Assembly: GCA_036320915.1 (NCBI GenBank)
Contig: JAXBDG010000001.1
Location: 3,556,001 to 3,620,000, forward strand
Direction: 5' to 3'
Source of the DNA: Linnemannia elongata
Lineage: Eukaryota; Mortierellomycota; Mortierellomycetes; Mortierellales; Mortierellaceae
DNA length: 64,000 bases
Below are positions 9,760-21,904 of the stretch, one piece after another; the first letter of the stretch is position 1, and every line of letters begins with the position of its first letter. Both the position numbers and the translations under genes were made by a program. The notes under the pieces are model-generated. The model saw only the letters and a program-made list of their open reading frames with translations. It was not told the DNA's origin and did no database searches.

Positions 9760-11322
9760 ATGATCCACAAGCAACGGTACACAATGCCCGTCGTGGCCAC
9801 TCTCGCCATCTTGCTCTCCGTTTCTTCAATCGCCCAAGCTGGTATTATTCTTTTTTTCTATTTCCTTCTAAGCGTTGAACTCGCACACTGTTTGATTGAG
9901 TTTCCTGTGTACCCACTATACTACAAGCATGCATGACTCACCATGGTTCCTTGTTGCGAATGCTATTAGACCGTGTGTTCTTGACAAAGCCGACCGAAAA
10001 CACTGACATCTTTGCAGGTATGTTTATCCAGCACCGTTCCTTCGTATGTATTTTTTTTTGAAACAAAATTCTGTGCAACATGCTAACGATTGCTTGCTTG
10101 ATATATATGAAAATAGGATGCCCTGTCGACCTCGGGTTCAGAGTCCAATACTCAGACCTGGCTATGCTAAAGACCGTCCAGCTCCAGATCCTTGGCGCCG
10201 ATAACTCTGTCCTCATCGATAACCTCGGCTCTACTTCCAGGACCGAGTGGGGTGGTAAGTTGTCTCTTCTGTCATCTTCAATGCCCTCTCTTGTTGTTGT
10301 TTTTTTTGTCCAGCAAGTAATGTAGAACAACAAAAAACCTAACTATATCTGTACGCGGACTAATTATTGCTGTAGACACTCACATGAAAGATATCCCTTG
10401 GATGGTGCCCGTGGACTGGACACCCGGCGATTACATTGTGCGGGCGTTCGGAAATGCGACTTACCCATGTATTCAAGACGGGCTTCACGCCCGCTGCTCA
10501 CTTGTCCTTGAAGACCGCGAGACTGTTCATCTGAAGTCTCTGGATGCTGGTGGCCAGGGATGTCCCACTATCACAAAGACCCTGATTAGCGATGATGCTC
10601 AGTTAAGCAACTCGACGCAATCCTCCGAGGGTGAACAGGAGGTTGTCTCTAGTGATCCTGCAAACACAAGTAACTCCCAAGACAAGACTGATACCCCAGG
10701 CACCAGCTTTGACAACAGCAGTAACAACACCATCACATCGAACAGCACAGGAGCAGAAGCAAGTGGAATAGAGGGTTCATCAACACAACTCCACATCATC
10801 CTGAATCAAGCAACCCTCGAACGTATCCAAGACCAAACCATCCGCAAGGTCCTAAACGACACCCAGGACTACAACCTCCTCAACTCAACCTTGACGCTCT
10901 TGAATGGCACAGTCGTCCCCATGTCCGACCTGATGGACAACTCGACCGCAACACGCTTCATTCAAACCCTCGAGACCACCAATGCAATCCTTGCCAGTCG
11001 TCTCAGTAGCACTGCCAACACCAACAGCAACAGTACAGGGCTTCCCCACGTCTTGGGAACAGCAGAACTGATCGAAGCCCTTCACAAGGACAGTTCCCTG
11101 ATCCAGGCACCCAAATCTTCCAACTCCAATTCGACAGTGAGCTTTACACTGGATCACAATAACACTAGTACGGATCCATCAGGACGCCAGTTTTCACAGG
11201 AGGATAGTGACCAGATCCAGGACAAGTCGAAGGAAGCTTCTGGACACATGTCTGCACAGATGAGCGGGCAGCTAAGTGTGCTAGCAGGTTTGATCCTTAT
11301 GACTGGCTCGTGGGTGCTCTGA
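9760..11322 (+). CDS. Secreted Ser/Thr-rich protein, probably GPI-anchored
   Basis: Inferred exons 9760-9841, 10117-10254, 10376-11322, giving 388 residues. A signal peptide (about 1-27, ending SSIAQA) is followed by a compact N-terminal domain (about 28-125) with hydrophobic strands such as VDLGFRVQYSDL, and a TPGDYIVRAFG segment. That pattern resembles the Kre9/Knh-type Ig-like domain of fungal cell-wall glycoproteins. Four Cys are present in the domain. The remainder is Ser/Thr/Asn-rich with many N-x-S/T sites. The C-terminus is a short hydrophobic tail (LSVLAGLILMTGSWVL) after small residues, typical of a GPI signal. Function is unknown; a cell-wall or surface role is inferred. Intron 1 (275 bp) is the least certain junction. 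An alternative in-frame ATG lies at 9784. Confidence 0.75.
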
Positions 11323-12197
11323 AAACGTGCGCGCACAGTCCACTTCATTGTACCTCTTCCTTTTCTACATTCTGCTGGATCAAGGCACAACAAATATCTC
11401 AGCACAGCCCTAGAAATAAAGCACGCCTTAATGTAACATAATTTCCAACAATCACAAAAAGTACATAACCACGCATGCATTCCAAAAAGAAAAGAAAAGA
11501 AAAGAAAAGAAAAAACAAGAAAAGAAAAATGACAATGGAAGAAAAAGGAATGCGTTCAAGGAAAGATAGAAGGGTAATGGGCCCCGATATTCCGGCGGAT
11601 GGGTTCCGTATCCGCGATTGAACGCTTTCCTCCGCCCTTTTTTTATATGCGCATGTCGCACTCCTCCACACTCTCGTTTCAGCGATCTGGGCGCGAGCTT
11701 TTTCTTGGGTTTTTCTAATACAGGATCTTCTCTCTTGCTCTCTGTTTGTTCTCGTTGGTGTGGTCACACACACGCGCTCTCTCTCTCTCTCACTCTCTCT
11801 TTCTCCTGGACGTATTATGTTTTTGCCACAACATTCCAACGAGAACTGACTTGGCTATGCAAGCAAACACGCAATGAGAAAAATTTGCCCACAAGCAAAA
11901 AAATAGTAAAGGAGTCCTTCTTTCCCAGGGGTTGGGCGGGAACGTTTTTTTTTCTTTCCCAGTTTCGCAACAATGCGTTTGAACACTTGATTGGTCCATT
12001 TCCCCGATGAATGCCTACCTGCTTTGCCCTTGCAAATAAGCCTTTTCAATCACCATTAAAAGCAACTGGGACAAAGTACACTGCCAAGGACCACATTAGA
12101 AAAAAAAGAAAAAATCATGCGCATTATGTGCATTGGCTGACTTCAGTGTTGAAAGGAGTATATAATATATATATATATATACATATATATTGACTAT
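11323..12197. other. Convergent 3' intergenic region
   Basis: This lies between two convergent genes. It contains an AGAAA repeat tract near 11490-11530, a CT/CA-repeat zone near 11765-11805, and a TA-repeat near 12160-12190. No coding sequence was recognised. Confidence 0.6.
12160..12190. repeat. TA microsatellite
   Basis: Near-perfect TA dinucleotide run beginning only a few bases downstream of the stop codon of the minus-strand gene at 12198, so it lies in that gene's 3' UTR or terminator region. Confidence 0.8.
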
Positions 12198-13930
12198 CTA
12201 CAAAAATTGAAGGTTATCCTCTCCTGCTCCACCCTTCTGGGATGATTGTCCTGCTTGCTCAGCACCAGGAGATCGTCCGTCCGACCGGACGCTTGGATTC
12301 CTAACTGACAGAACCGACGCAGCTTGAGAGTGGACACTCAATGGCCGCGACCTTGGAGATCCCTCCTCTGCCTCAGGGTTAAGGACCTGAAGCGGAACAC
12401 CGCGCTGAGACAAAGTGGGCGAAGTCTGTGAAGGGTGGCTCACATTTCGGACCTCAAGAGTCTCTGGCTGCTGTTGTTGCTGTAATTGTTGCTGGCTGTA
12501 TCGGGTATGCCGAGGATCGCCTCCTGCAAGGGGCATCATCGACGATGCAACAAACGCTTGATCTGGATCTGCCATCAGATCGTGCTCGTGCGAGAATGCT
12601 CCTGGACGCGCGGGATATCCATCCTCTCCTTGCTCTGTCATCATCAACTGTTGTTGCCTTGAGGGTCCTCCAACCAAGGCTGAATTCTCATCATCCTGAC
12701 TCCATTGTGCAAACTGACCTCCTGTGGCTCCCGAGTGCTCAGAAGACTGGTAGCTGTAACGGTTAATGCCAGACATCACTGGAGGAGTGTATCTCAATGA
12801 CGGTTGCGACGTAATGGGACGGTTGGTATCGTAAAGAGCGTCCGTTCCGAGGGCTCTTGCCGACGCACTTTCAGTTCCGGTCGTGTGATCATCAGCAGAC
12901 AAAGCGAGGAAACTGAGGGGCCTCTTGGAATCGAACCGTCTGTGTTTCCTGAAGCGCAAAAAGAAGAAGACAGCTGCTCCGATCAACACTCCTACACCGA
13001 GGACAGAGCCGAGAACAATTGGGAGGATGGAAGGCTTGGATGACTCTCCTGGGTTGACGGGTGTAGCGGTCGGGGTTAACGTCGAAGTGGCCGTGGACAC
13101 GCCTGTAGGGCCTCTGGATCCGGTGCCTGGGTTCCCGCCGCCCGTTGGAGAACGGGTCTGCTTTGAATGCGAGGTGGTTGTAGTAGTGGTGTCAGCATCG
13201 GTCGTGGTGGTAGTCGAGGAAGAGGGTTTGGTGGTGACAACGGGAGAATCGGTAGTGGTTGTGCTTGAAGTTGTTGTTGTCGTCGTGGTGATTGGATCCT
13301 TGGTGGTGGTGGTAGTAGTGGTGGTTTCGACTGGTGGTGTGGTTGTTGTAGTTGTAGTTTGGGCTGGTGTGTCTTCTGAGGTGGTAGTGGCGGTAGATCC
13401 TCCTCCTCCGCCTCCTTCTAAGGGGGTTTCTCCTGCTGCTGGAGTCTGGCCAGCGCCTGGTGGGGCACGTTTCTCCAGCCAGGCAAGTGTGCGACGATCT
13501 CCAGCATCCTAATTGTACAATTGCCGCAAGCAAATGGTTGTTAGAAAGGCCATTGAATAGAGAGAGGGGGTTGTTTCTCAGGACAATAGGAGGATAACCA
13601 ACAAAGGCAAACGAGGATAGTAGCATATCGGAGAGCGCAAAAGAGCAAAAAAAAGGAGCATATTGTGCGCCATGAGAATGGACCCTGCGCAGTGAGAAGT
13701 TCAGATGTTGCTCTTGTTGTTCTTGTTATACTTGTTTTGTTCGTTTGGGTGCAAACTAACTGATCAGTTGTTCGTACCTGAGGGACTTTGGTGAGGGAAC
13801 TTCCTGGGAGGTAGAGGGGGGGAAGAGGGGAAGCGACAGCGGAGGAGATGAGGCCGAGAAGGAATGAAGCGAGGAGAACAGAGGCGAGGGTCCTGGCGGG
13901 TGACCGGGGTGGTTGGAGATGCCTGGTCAT
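12198..13930 (-). CDS. Mucin-like single-pass membrane protein with Thr-rich stalk
   Basis: Exons (minus) 13778-13930 and 12198-13508, giving 487 residues. The first exon encodes a signal peptide (hydrophobic TLASVLLASFLLGLISSAVA). After the junction comes a short segment with a dibasic LEKR site, a Gly run, then a long Thr-rich stalk (about 85-160, repeated TTTTTT blocks) that should be heavily O-glycosylated. One transmembrane helix follows (ILPIVLGSVLGVGVLIGAAVFFFL), with a basic stop-transfer FRKHRR. The cytosolic tail of about 270 residues is disordered, Ser/Gln/Pro-rich, with a short poly-Q. The layout is that of fungal cell-surface mucins and wall-stress sensors, but I see no WSC or other named domain. 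No specific pathway is claimed. Confidence 0.8.
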
Positions 13931-15336
13931 GGTTACTTGTGAATGTGAATGGATGAGTGGGTTGAGAATCGATCTGTTCCTGGAATGAAATAAAAAAAAG
14001 GGGGAGAAACAGGGAAAATGGAACCAAAGTAATAAATAATAATAAAACAAAGAGAAACGGCAAAGGGGCAAGGAAGGATAAAGGAAGGGGGGAAGGGTAA
14101 GGAAGAATAGAGAAGGAAGAGAAGAAGAAAAAAAGAAGAAGCGGAAGAAGAAGAAGAAGAAGAAGAAGAAGAGAGACAGAAGAAGGAAGGAAAGGGAAAG
14201 TAGGATAGGCAGAGGCGGGCATGGTAATGACCACGTCTGACAAGACTACAGCCCCAGAAATATGTTCACCATCCACAATCAACAATCAGCATTCAAGTGT
14301 CAACAACGACAAAAAAAAAAAAAAAAGAACGCTAGTGGGAGAGAAAGGGGCATGCTGTTGTTCAATTGCCATGGTGCAAATGTATCGCACCCTTTGTACA
14401 TTTTTACTGTGAACCCAATGCACCCAATCCAAGCTTGCATCGCCCTTCCCTTGTTCCCTTTTCCAACTTAGTCTATCCTCCTTCAACAGCACCCTTTCTT
14501 ATCTCAATACATCCCATGCCCCAGGCTTTTCTCATCCTCTGCTCACTGTATGGTCCCACTTGCCTCCTCTATGTCAACCACTTACTCCATCCGACTTAAC
14601 ACCGTAACCGATTTGAGGACTGAGTGGATCCCTTTGCACCACCATTTTATCCATGATAGCAGAAATTGTCAAACACTCACGCGCTTAATACATATCATCG
14701 TCAACAAAACCAAACGAACCCTCTCTTCAATTAGGACTCAACCCCAACTAAATATCCCATCGGTGCATGTCCACCTGTTCTGTTCTATCGTCCCTTCTCC
14801 GTCCAGGGCCTTCTTCTCCCCCCTGTCCGCATGCACATGGTACGCTGCACACGGCACACGACAAACACTACCCGAAAATAGAGGGAAACAAACAAACTCG
14901 AAAAAACAAGGCTATTTTTTCCGTAAACTATTTTTATCCGGGAGAGTACAAAAATACTTCTTGTGCGCGTCAAAGAGTTAGTTGCAAAGACTTTTTGCGA
15001 TACTTGCGGTGCCACTTGCGTACCAAGATCAGCAGCAGTAGAATCCAACACAACGCAGAAGAATGAATGAATAAAAAGGAATGAGGATCGCAATAAAGAG
15101 AAATACTAAAACTATCTGAATGAATAAGTTTAGAAACGCGCAAGAAAAAAAGAACAAGCAGGAAAAGAGTCGTTGCAATGCCAAACTTGGAATCCGATTT
15201 GCACACGAAGGCAAAGCTTGTCAAAGGCGCTACCTCGAAATGAAGTCTAGAGTCGGGAGCACAACAAAGTACATGCCAATAAAACGTGTAGAAGGTCTTT
15301 CTTTATTCTTCGCCAGCGCTAAAAACGGCCTGGAAA
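13931..15336. other. Intergenic region, promoter of mucin-like gene
   Basis: 1.4 kb between two same-strand (minus) genes. A GGAAGA/GAA-rich tract (about 14080-14195) abuts the mucin-like gene as its purine-rich (pyrimidine on the coding strand) promoter. The rest is unremarkable. The open frames at 14366-14981 have no recognisable features. Confidence 0.6.
14080..14195. repeat. GAA/GGAAGA-rich simple repeat
   Basis: Purine-rich tract with a run of GAA triplets around 14143-14173. It sits 150-265 bp upstream of the minus-strand ATG at 13930, where other genes of the window also show polypyrimidine leaders. Confidence 0.75.
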
Positions 15337-17669
15337 TTACAAGAGGCCATCACCTTCAAGCCCCTGCATGAATTCATCATACTCGGCCTTCTTCTTGGCC
15401 GCCTTGTCAACAGGTGCTGCTGGGACCTCGGGCGCACTATTAATCACCATTCGGCTCGACGATAGAAAGCTGGGAACACTAGGAGCCAAATTGATCTTGG
15501 GAAGTCGCAGGCCTAAAGCCGTCTCCCGATGTCCCTCTTCCTCCTCTTTCTCATTCTGACGCGAGTTCTCGCTTGATCCTTGCGAAGCAAGTGCTGTCGT
15601 CGTTGTGGCTGTTGCATTTGTCACGGAGGAAGAAGAGGTAGCTGATTGATAGTCTTCCTCAATACCTGGTGCAGCGTTGACAGGTCTGCCAATCTTTCCC
15701 TTTTGAGTGACCCATTTTCGCATAATAGCAGAAGGTACGAGATGAACCAACTCCTTCTGAAGGTTACGAAGTTGAGGTTCTGCTGAAATACTTGTTGGTC
15801 CTGCGACAACAGCTGGCTTGACAGGAACTTGAGCGATCGTTGGCTTAGGAGGAAGAGGATGGGGAGCTGCAGGCGTGCTAGTTTCCTTATTCTCCTCTTG
15901 GCGTTTTTTCTCCTTCTCGTCTGGTGGAAGATGACCCGTCATAGGATCACTCTGTGCGTCGGAGGTACGAGGCGGCTTTACGTACCTGGGAGGAGGGCGC
16001 TGTGAAGGAGGTCGAGAGGGTCGTGGGGTATGTGGAGGTCCGGCATAAGGCGGCCGTTGGTGATGCCCTGGCGGTCCAAAACCTCCAGGAGCCTCAGGGC
16101 CACGGAAGCCACCACCTGGAGGTCCAAACCCAGGCGGTCCATAACCTGGAGGTCCATTTCCTGGAGGTCCATTTCCTGGAGGTCCATATCCTGGAGGTCC
16201 ATATCCTGGAGGGTATCCATGTCCAGGTCCTGGCCGTCCTGGCGGGTATACGTTCCCATACTGTGGCTGAAATCCCATAGGAGGGCCTATCAACGGAATG
16301 GCACGTACGTTTTGAGTAAGCATCATATTTACTTTCCTTAATACCAAATAAAAATCGAATCATGGTATTCCTTGACTTTCTCTTACCGTATGGACTCATA
16401 TGTTGACCTGGTAGTCCTGGTGGAGGATGCATTCCATGCGGGAACATGCCTGGGGGCTGCATTTCATGCATATGTGGTCGCTGATGATGATATTGTATCC
16501 GCATGTCGATGCCTGGCTTTGCCTTTGTGGGCTCGAGGTATTTAGCCTGGTCTTGCTTTGTGGGCGCTGGTCCTTCGGGAAGAGGTGGCATATAGTTCTC
16601 ATCGTCCTCATCTTCTGATTCTGATCCAGAACTTGTGTCCGAGTCCGAGTCCGAGTCCGAATCGGAATCAGAACTAGAGTCGTCTGAATCAGATCCCGAG
16701 CCTTCCTCGGGTTGCTTTTGTTGTTGCTGCTGTTGATCCATTCCTGGTGCCATGCCTTGTCCTAGAGGAACCTCTGGCGTTGGTAGTGGCGCTATAAGGT
16801 TGTTTCAGAGGTTAACGAATATTTTCCCGTTAGTTGACGACATAGTATATTTTTTCAAGGATCCTCGCGTCAACAAGGTCAAGTATCTTACGGTATTCTA
16901 GGTAAGGTTGACCGGGAGGTGGTGCTCCGAAGGGGTTCAGCACAGGGTCATAGTAAATCGAGCGTGTTGGGTCCCGCACTGGTTCAGCCACTGGCACTGG
17001 TTTTGGTGCTTCCACCTTTTTTCTATTGAATCGCAGCATTGATGACAGGCCGTGGTCAGAAAAACTTGAGATAATAATTAAGGCAACCATTTAGTGAAGG
17101 AAGGAGCACAGAGCACTTACGGCTTGATTTTGATTCCGTGAGCCTTCTTGACCTCGATGATCTTGCTCATCTTTTCTCTCAGCTCTGTCAGCCTTTTGAC
17201 GCCATCCTTGTCTAGTTTGCCTTGCTTTTCCAGTTCCTCATGCTCTGCAAGTTCGCTCTCTGTCGTTGTATCCCTGAGTACGCTTCCAAGTTCGCGGACT
17301 TTTTTACGATCTTGCTTGTTCTATTAAATTATAGAGTAGGTTAAATACGAGAATTTCAACTTAGCAACGGATAACCCAACTGTCGTTCATTAAGCAAGAA
17401 AATAGACGAGTTTGTCCATGATTTGAAACAGAAGAGTACCTTTTTGATCTCCTTTTTGTGCTGTTCCTTGCCTATGAGTCGTGTTGAAACAGTACGAGAA
17501 AAGAGAATACTGTTAGTTGTGCTCTCCTTGCTATGTCCAAAGGCGCGTTGCAACGTTTTAGCGATGAAGCGCAAATAGAGTGCGCTGTCCAGATTGGAGT
17601 AGCGCAATGACGTTCAAACATACGGTATTGATCTGCTGGATTAAGACTCCTGCCACTTTTGCGTCCCAT
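15337..17669 (-). CDS. WBP11: WBP11 family splicing factor
   Basis: Exons (minus) 17624-17669, 17440-17471, 17121-17320, 16892-17064, 16387-16791, 15337-16286; 601 residues. WBP11 (NpwBP/SIPP1) is a nuclear protein of the spliceosome that binds WW domains and protein phosphatase 1. Across the first three exons the start reads MGRKSGRSLNPADQYR, KEQHKKEIKK, NKQDRKKVRE: the family's highly conserved N-terminus, which confirms the two short exons. Next come a charged helical segment, an acidic SD-repeat (about 180-205), and a long Pro/Gly region with YGPPG repeats that supply WW-binding motifs. The C-terminus keeps the family signature ISAEPQLRNLQKELVHLVPS and ends EFMQGLEGDGLL, like the animal proteins. 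Confidence 0.92.
16118..16214. repeat. 15-bp tandem repeat in WBP11
   Basis: A repeated 15-bp unit encodes GYGPP / GNGPP pentapeptides (minus strand) in the proline-rich region. It is length-variable by nature; repeat copies differ at single bases. Confidence 0.85.
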
Positions 17670-19262
17670 GGTTGGAATGACTTGTCCTGATGTGTATGTG
17701 TGTGTCTGAACAAACGAGAAGAAAAACGACCTTTTCTACCCCGCCAAAAGTGGTGGCTTTTATACGTCGTAGTCACGTGGTAATGCGAAAAAAAAAACGT
17801 GGTCGAGAATGCTCAGAACCTCTTAATGTTCTGACATAATACTTACTCACTCTCTTCTTCCTTGCACAGAGAATAAAGATGGTAGAGAACCTAAATGAGC
17901 ATGGACGGCCCAGCCAAGGCCATATTGGTTTGATCCAGTTGATTAAAGAATGTGAGAAGAGGAGGACGAGGAATTGCTCCAGGCCATAAAATACTTTGGG
18001 CGCAAGGGCCGCAAGAAAAATCAGCCATGTGTGTGGTACCCCCCTTCAAGTAGAGTGGTGCAAAGTGTGTCGTTGCACAAGGGGGGCTATCTAGAAAGTG
18101 TTTTCTGTCAATTTTTTTTTCTTCTTGTTCTTGTTCTTTTGTTCTCTTGAGAAGCGGTCGGAGTAAAGAGAGAAGAAGTGAGAATTCATGATGCCATCCT
18201 GGCGTTGGTGGTTCCACCGCCGGCGCTTTAAAAAGCATTGGAAGTTTCACAAGGGATGAAAGGAAAAAAGAGAAACAGAGAATAAAGACAGACACGGATG
18301 GGCCTATGCGTTTGTTTTGAGTCTTATTGTTTGATGTAAAGATTGGTCAGATGCCCGCTCAGATCCCCTTTTGATCGGTTAAAATGGTTTGCGTTTTGTT
18401 GATTAGCTCTGAGGGTGCCATAGGAAGGAAGTAAGGAAGAAACGAAAAAAAAAAAAGTCAAGAGAGAAGGAGGGGATAGGGTGAGAAAAAAAACAAGATG
18501 AGATGAAGAAGACGACAAAGGAGAAGGAGAGACAGTGGGGGAGGGCCAGTCTTGATGTTCTTGATCGGAGATGAGCGATGATTCAAGGAGAGCAAAAAAA
18601 AAAAAAAAAAAAAAGGCCTTGAGCTCATTTTCTTTTTCTCCTCACATTTATTTGTCGTTGGAGTTGAACCGCGTCGAGTGAATGAACATCCATCTCCACA
18701 TCCTTGAGTGCAACACCAAGTCAAGGATGAAGACCACTGATGGTCCCTGACTGATGCCTTGTCTGCAAAGAACGTGTGCTTTGTTGTTCTTGAGTCAGAT
18801 ATTATGTTATAAGTGATGGGTGACTGATGCTCTCTTTGTCGGTTGTCTCGCCTCTCTTTTTTTTTGTTGTCATCGGTTCCTGAAAAGATGTCCTTTGTTG
18901 TTGTTGATTTTTTTTATGGTTTCTTTTCCTTTTTCACCCCTCTCTTCTTCTCCTCCTTCTCTCCCCTCCTCCTCCCCTCCTCTTCCTCACCCTCACCTTC
19001 ACTCCTTCCTCCTCCTTCCTCTTTCCTCCTTCCTCTTTCCTCCTTCCTCCTTCCTCTTTCCTCGTTCCTCTTTCCTCTTTCCTTGTTCCTCGTTCCTCTT
19101 TCCTCTTTCCTTGTTCCTCGTTCCTCTTTCCTCGTTCCTCTTTTCTCGTTCCTTCTCTCATTCCTGTTCCTCTCCCATCGGGCTTTGAATCCTTCGGCTC
19201 ATTCCTCTTCTTATTCTTCCTGCCTGGTGCTCTGGCTCCTTCCTCCCTAACATCCTCCAACT
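17670..19262. other. Divergent intergenic region
   Basis: 1.6 kb between the starts of WBP11 and the periplasmic-binding-like gene. It contains a 23-nt A run near 18594-18614 and an A-rich block near 18440. From about 18935 to 19160 there is a strongly strand-biased pyrimidine minisatellite just before the next gene. I see no supported gene in it; the minus-strand frames at 17891-18724 carry only low-complexity peptide. Confidence 0.6.
18935..19160 (+). repeat. Polypyrimidine minisatellite (TTCCTC-type units)
   Basis: Irregular tandem units built from TTCCTC, TTTCCTC and TTCCTTG, almost purely C/T on the plus strand, ending about 100 bp before the ATG at 19263. Probably the promoter or 5' leader of that gene; similar but shorter C/T tracts precede other genes here. 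Confidence 0.8.
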
Positions 19263-21514
19263 ATGCTCGACTCATTCACCTCCTTCGCAGGTGCCTTGGC
19301 CCTCTTCATGGTCGCATCCGTCAACGCTGAGCCATGCGGCGGCACCGTGTGTAAGTCCACTCAACCGCCTGGAGAAGCTGACCTAGACTCCGTTTAACTC
19401 CAAAAACTCGATTTTCAGTATGCATTCATGCATTTGCTAAACCTCACCTATTTGTCTTTGTAACTAGACAACGGCACGGGCACCTTCACTGTCATGAACT
19501 ATGGCACGGATTACACTGTGTTGACTATGCATGGACTCAACAACAACCCGGATACAGAGGACTATCTTCTCTACTGTGTAGAAACCGTACCCACAGGACT
19601 GGTTGTTCAGGATATGGGACTCTCTCCAAACGTGAAGAAGTTCCGTGTCCCAGTCAGTACCGTCTTGGTCTCAGGCACCTTCACCAGCTCATATGTCGAG
19701 GTATGTGGCCGAAAATGGTGGCATCTTTTATCGAATACCATCAATCCAAGTTAAAAAAAAGGGAGGAAACCAAAAGAAAGGACAGAAAGCCGACGATAAA
19801 AATCGAACGAAGAGATTGAAAGAGAGAGAGAGAGAGGCATGTCTTTGGTACAATGAAGTGGGCGGCATGTTATTCTCCTCACAGAACGGGCTGAATGGTT
19901 TGTGAAATGAAAGTTGCTGAAATGTAAAGAAGAGAACAGAAGAAAAAGCAAGAAGGGGAAGGTCTTTTTTTTCACACAGTGAGGTGATCTGTGTGTGAGG
20001 TTGACGGAAGATACAAAAAAAAAAGATATGATTCGTCAAGAAGGCATCGTTAACTCAAACCGCTCACTCTTTTTCACTCTTCTCATCATACGACAGCTTG
20101 CAGGAGGGCAAGATAAAATCCGTGTACTGGAGGACCCCCAGAACATTATCTCGCCTTGTCTTCAGGATAAGGTTCAGAAACATGAAATCGATCCTCTCCA
20201 AATCGGCAACCTCACCCAATATGCTGCCGTCGACGTTGGTTTCCGTCCACTCAAATCCGCCGAGCCCAAGGATGTATGGGTGCCCATGTCAGTCGAGGTT
20301 GCACCACTTCTGAGAGTTGAATACATTAAGGCAGTCTCGCTGTTCTTCAACAACGGCACTCAAGCCTCGATCACCTACGACACAATCATTGGATCTTACA
20401 ATAATCTCAAGAACAACATGAACAACATCCCTGAAGCCAACAAGAGGCGCATCGGCTGGGTCAAGTACAACTTTGTACAAAAGTCCTGGACACTTCGCAA
20501 CACTGCTTTCACTCGAGGAATCATTAAAGATGCAGGTACGTTCTGTTTAATTCGCATACCTGTTATTGCTTTTTTTTCCCTTTCCTTTTTGATCGACAGC
20601 CGCAAGGACATGCAAGGACATAACAAAGGTTTACATTGATACATATGCTGCATATAGGTGGTATACCATTCCCTTTGGTAGGAGATGAGCTTCCCGGAGA
20701 TGAACCCAGCATCTCTCCCAGTGACTTCAAGATCTTGTTGATGAACGCAGATGTGATCATCGACCAAACCGATTTTTCGGACGGAAAATTAAACTATCTC
20801 TCAGTGTTCGAACGTTGGCGTGCCTTGGCTGGCATCACTGGAATTGATTTTATCCCTCGCGTTGTAGACAGGAAGAAGGTCTATTCTCTCGACAACACAG
20901 TTAACAATGTCGGTATCAGTGGTAAGGGAGATCATCGTCGGCATCAAAACAGGATAATCATATATGCGTACAGGATGTTACCTTTTGCAAGTCCTAACGT
21001 CCATCGTCCTCCTGTGCACAACATAGATTACCAGTACCGCATGCCTTCCCGCCCTGATCTATTGCTGAGAGATTTGATCGCAGTCCAGTACCCATTGTAC
21101 AATCCTGCTTACAAGATCCGTTTCCTCAACAGTAATTTCCAATATGGACAGGGTCCAGGCAACAGAGCGGGACCAAACAACTGCAGCACCACGGTTCCTG
21201 CTAATGAGGTTCCGTTTCCGTACAACTCTGGAGACATTACAACCTCGCCTTTGGATCCCTCCTTTTCCGGACTCGAAGCACCACCACCAGCAGAAGGCGG
21301 AGGCATCTACGGAATTGGCGGAGCCTCGCCAGGAGATGGGGCCAGTGGTAGTGGTAAAAGCAAAACAACTAGCATCATCACTGCTGTTGTCTGTGTTGCT
21401 GCTGTCTTGGGTGCGGCATTCGCCTTTGCCTTTTACAAGTGGAGCCGTCGTGCCAAGGAGGATCGCTTCATCGAACTGGAGGAGGAGATGAATAACGAGA
21501 TTCCTCTCAACTGA
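19263..21514 (+). CDS. Membrane-anchored periplasmic-binding-protein-like surface protein
   Basis: Exons 19263-19350, 19468-19700, 20097-20535, 20658-20921, 21027-21514; 503 residues. A signal peptide (1-27) leads an ectodomain of about 400 residues that resembles class III (FecB/FhuD/HmuT-type) periplasmic binding proteins. These features are seen: a lobe-1 opening (VPVSTVLVSGTFTSSYVELAG, then DKIRVLED), a long linker helix region (about 225-260), a lobe-2 start (RIGWVKYNF, then TRGIIKDAGGIPF), and SPSDFKILLMNADVIIDQTD, the usual end-of-substrate-loop strand. The C-terminus has a Gly/Ser linker, one transmembrane helix (TSIITAVVCVAAVLGAAFAFAFY) and a short acidic tail. Family assignment is from pattern and is moderate. 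I infer surface capture of a metal chelate or similar ligand. Junctions are phase-consistent; intron 2 (396 bp) is the longest. Confidence 0.8.
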
Positions 21515-21904
21515 GGCGACCACTTATAATTTTTTTATTAATATAGTATATTTTCATGACAAACCATCAATGGTGGAGTACAGATACTGCTTTGGAAGGA
21601 CTAATCTGCTCAATGTGGCATCTGTTGTTCTTTTGGTTCAACCGGCTCGTGAAGCGAGCACAAACATGTCCATCAGGCTTCTTTCCTTGTACAAAGGCTC
21701 ACATTTTGACCGCCTAAATGCATGAGCGCCCAAGAATGGGACAATTGATTCGCCGACGCACCCAGCCTTTTGAGTATTTCTTTTTTCTTCTCCAATAGTC
21801 ATTTCACATTTTTCCTCCACTCCACCCCAACTTTCACACAATTTCTCACCTCTCTTTCACCCTTTTCATCTTTCAATTCATTCCTTTGTTGACTACCATC
21901 ATCC

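Noticed and set aside
18820..19260. Pyrimidine-tract ORFs (Ser/Leu/Pro/Phe repeats) as a gene
   Set aside because: Open in several frames only because C/T-rich DNA lacks stop codons; no start context or domain.
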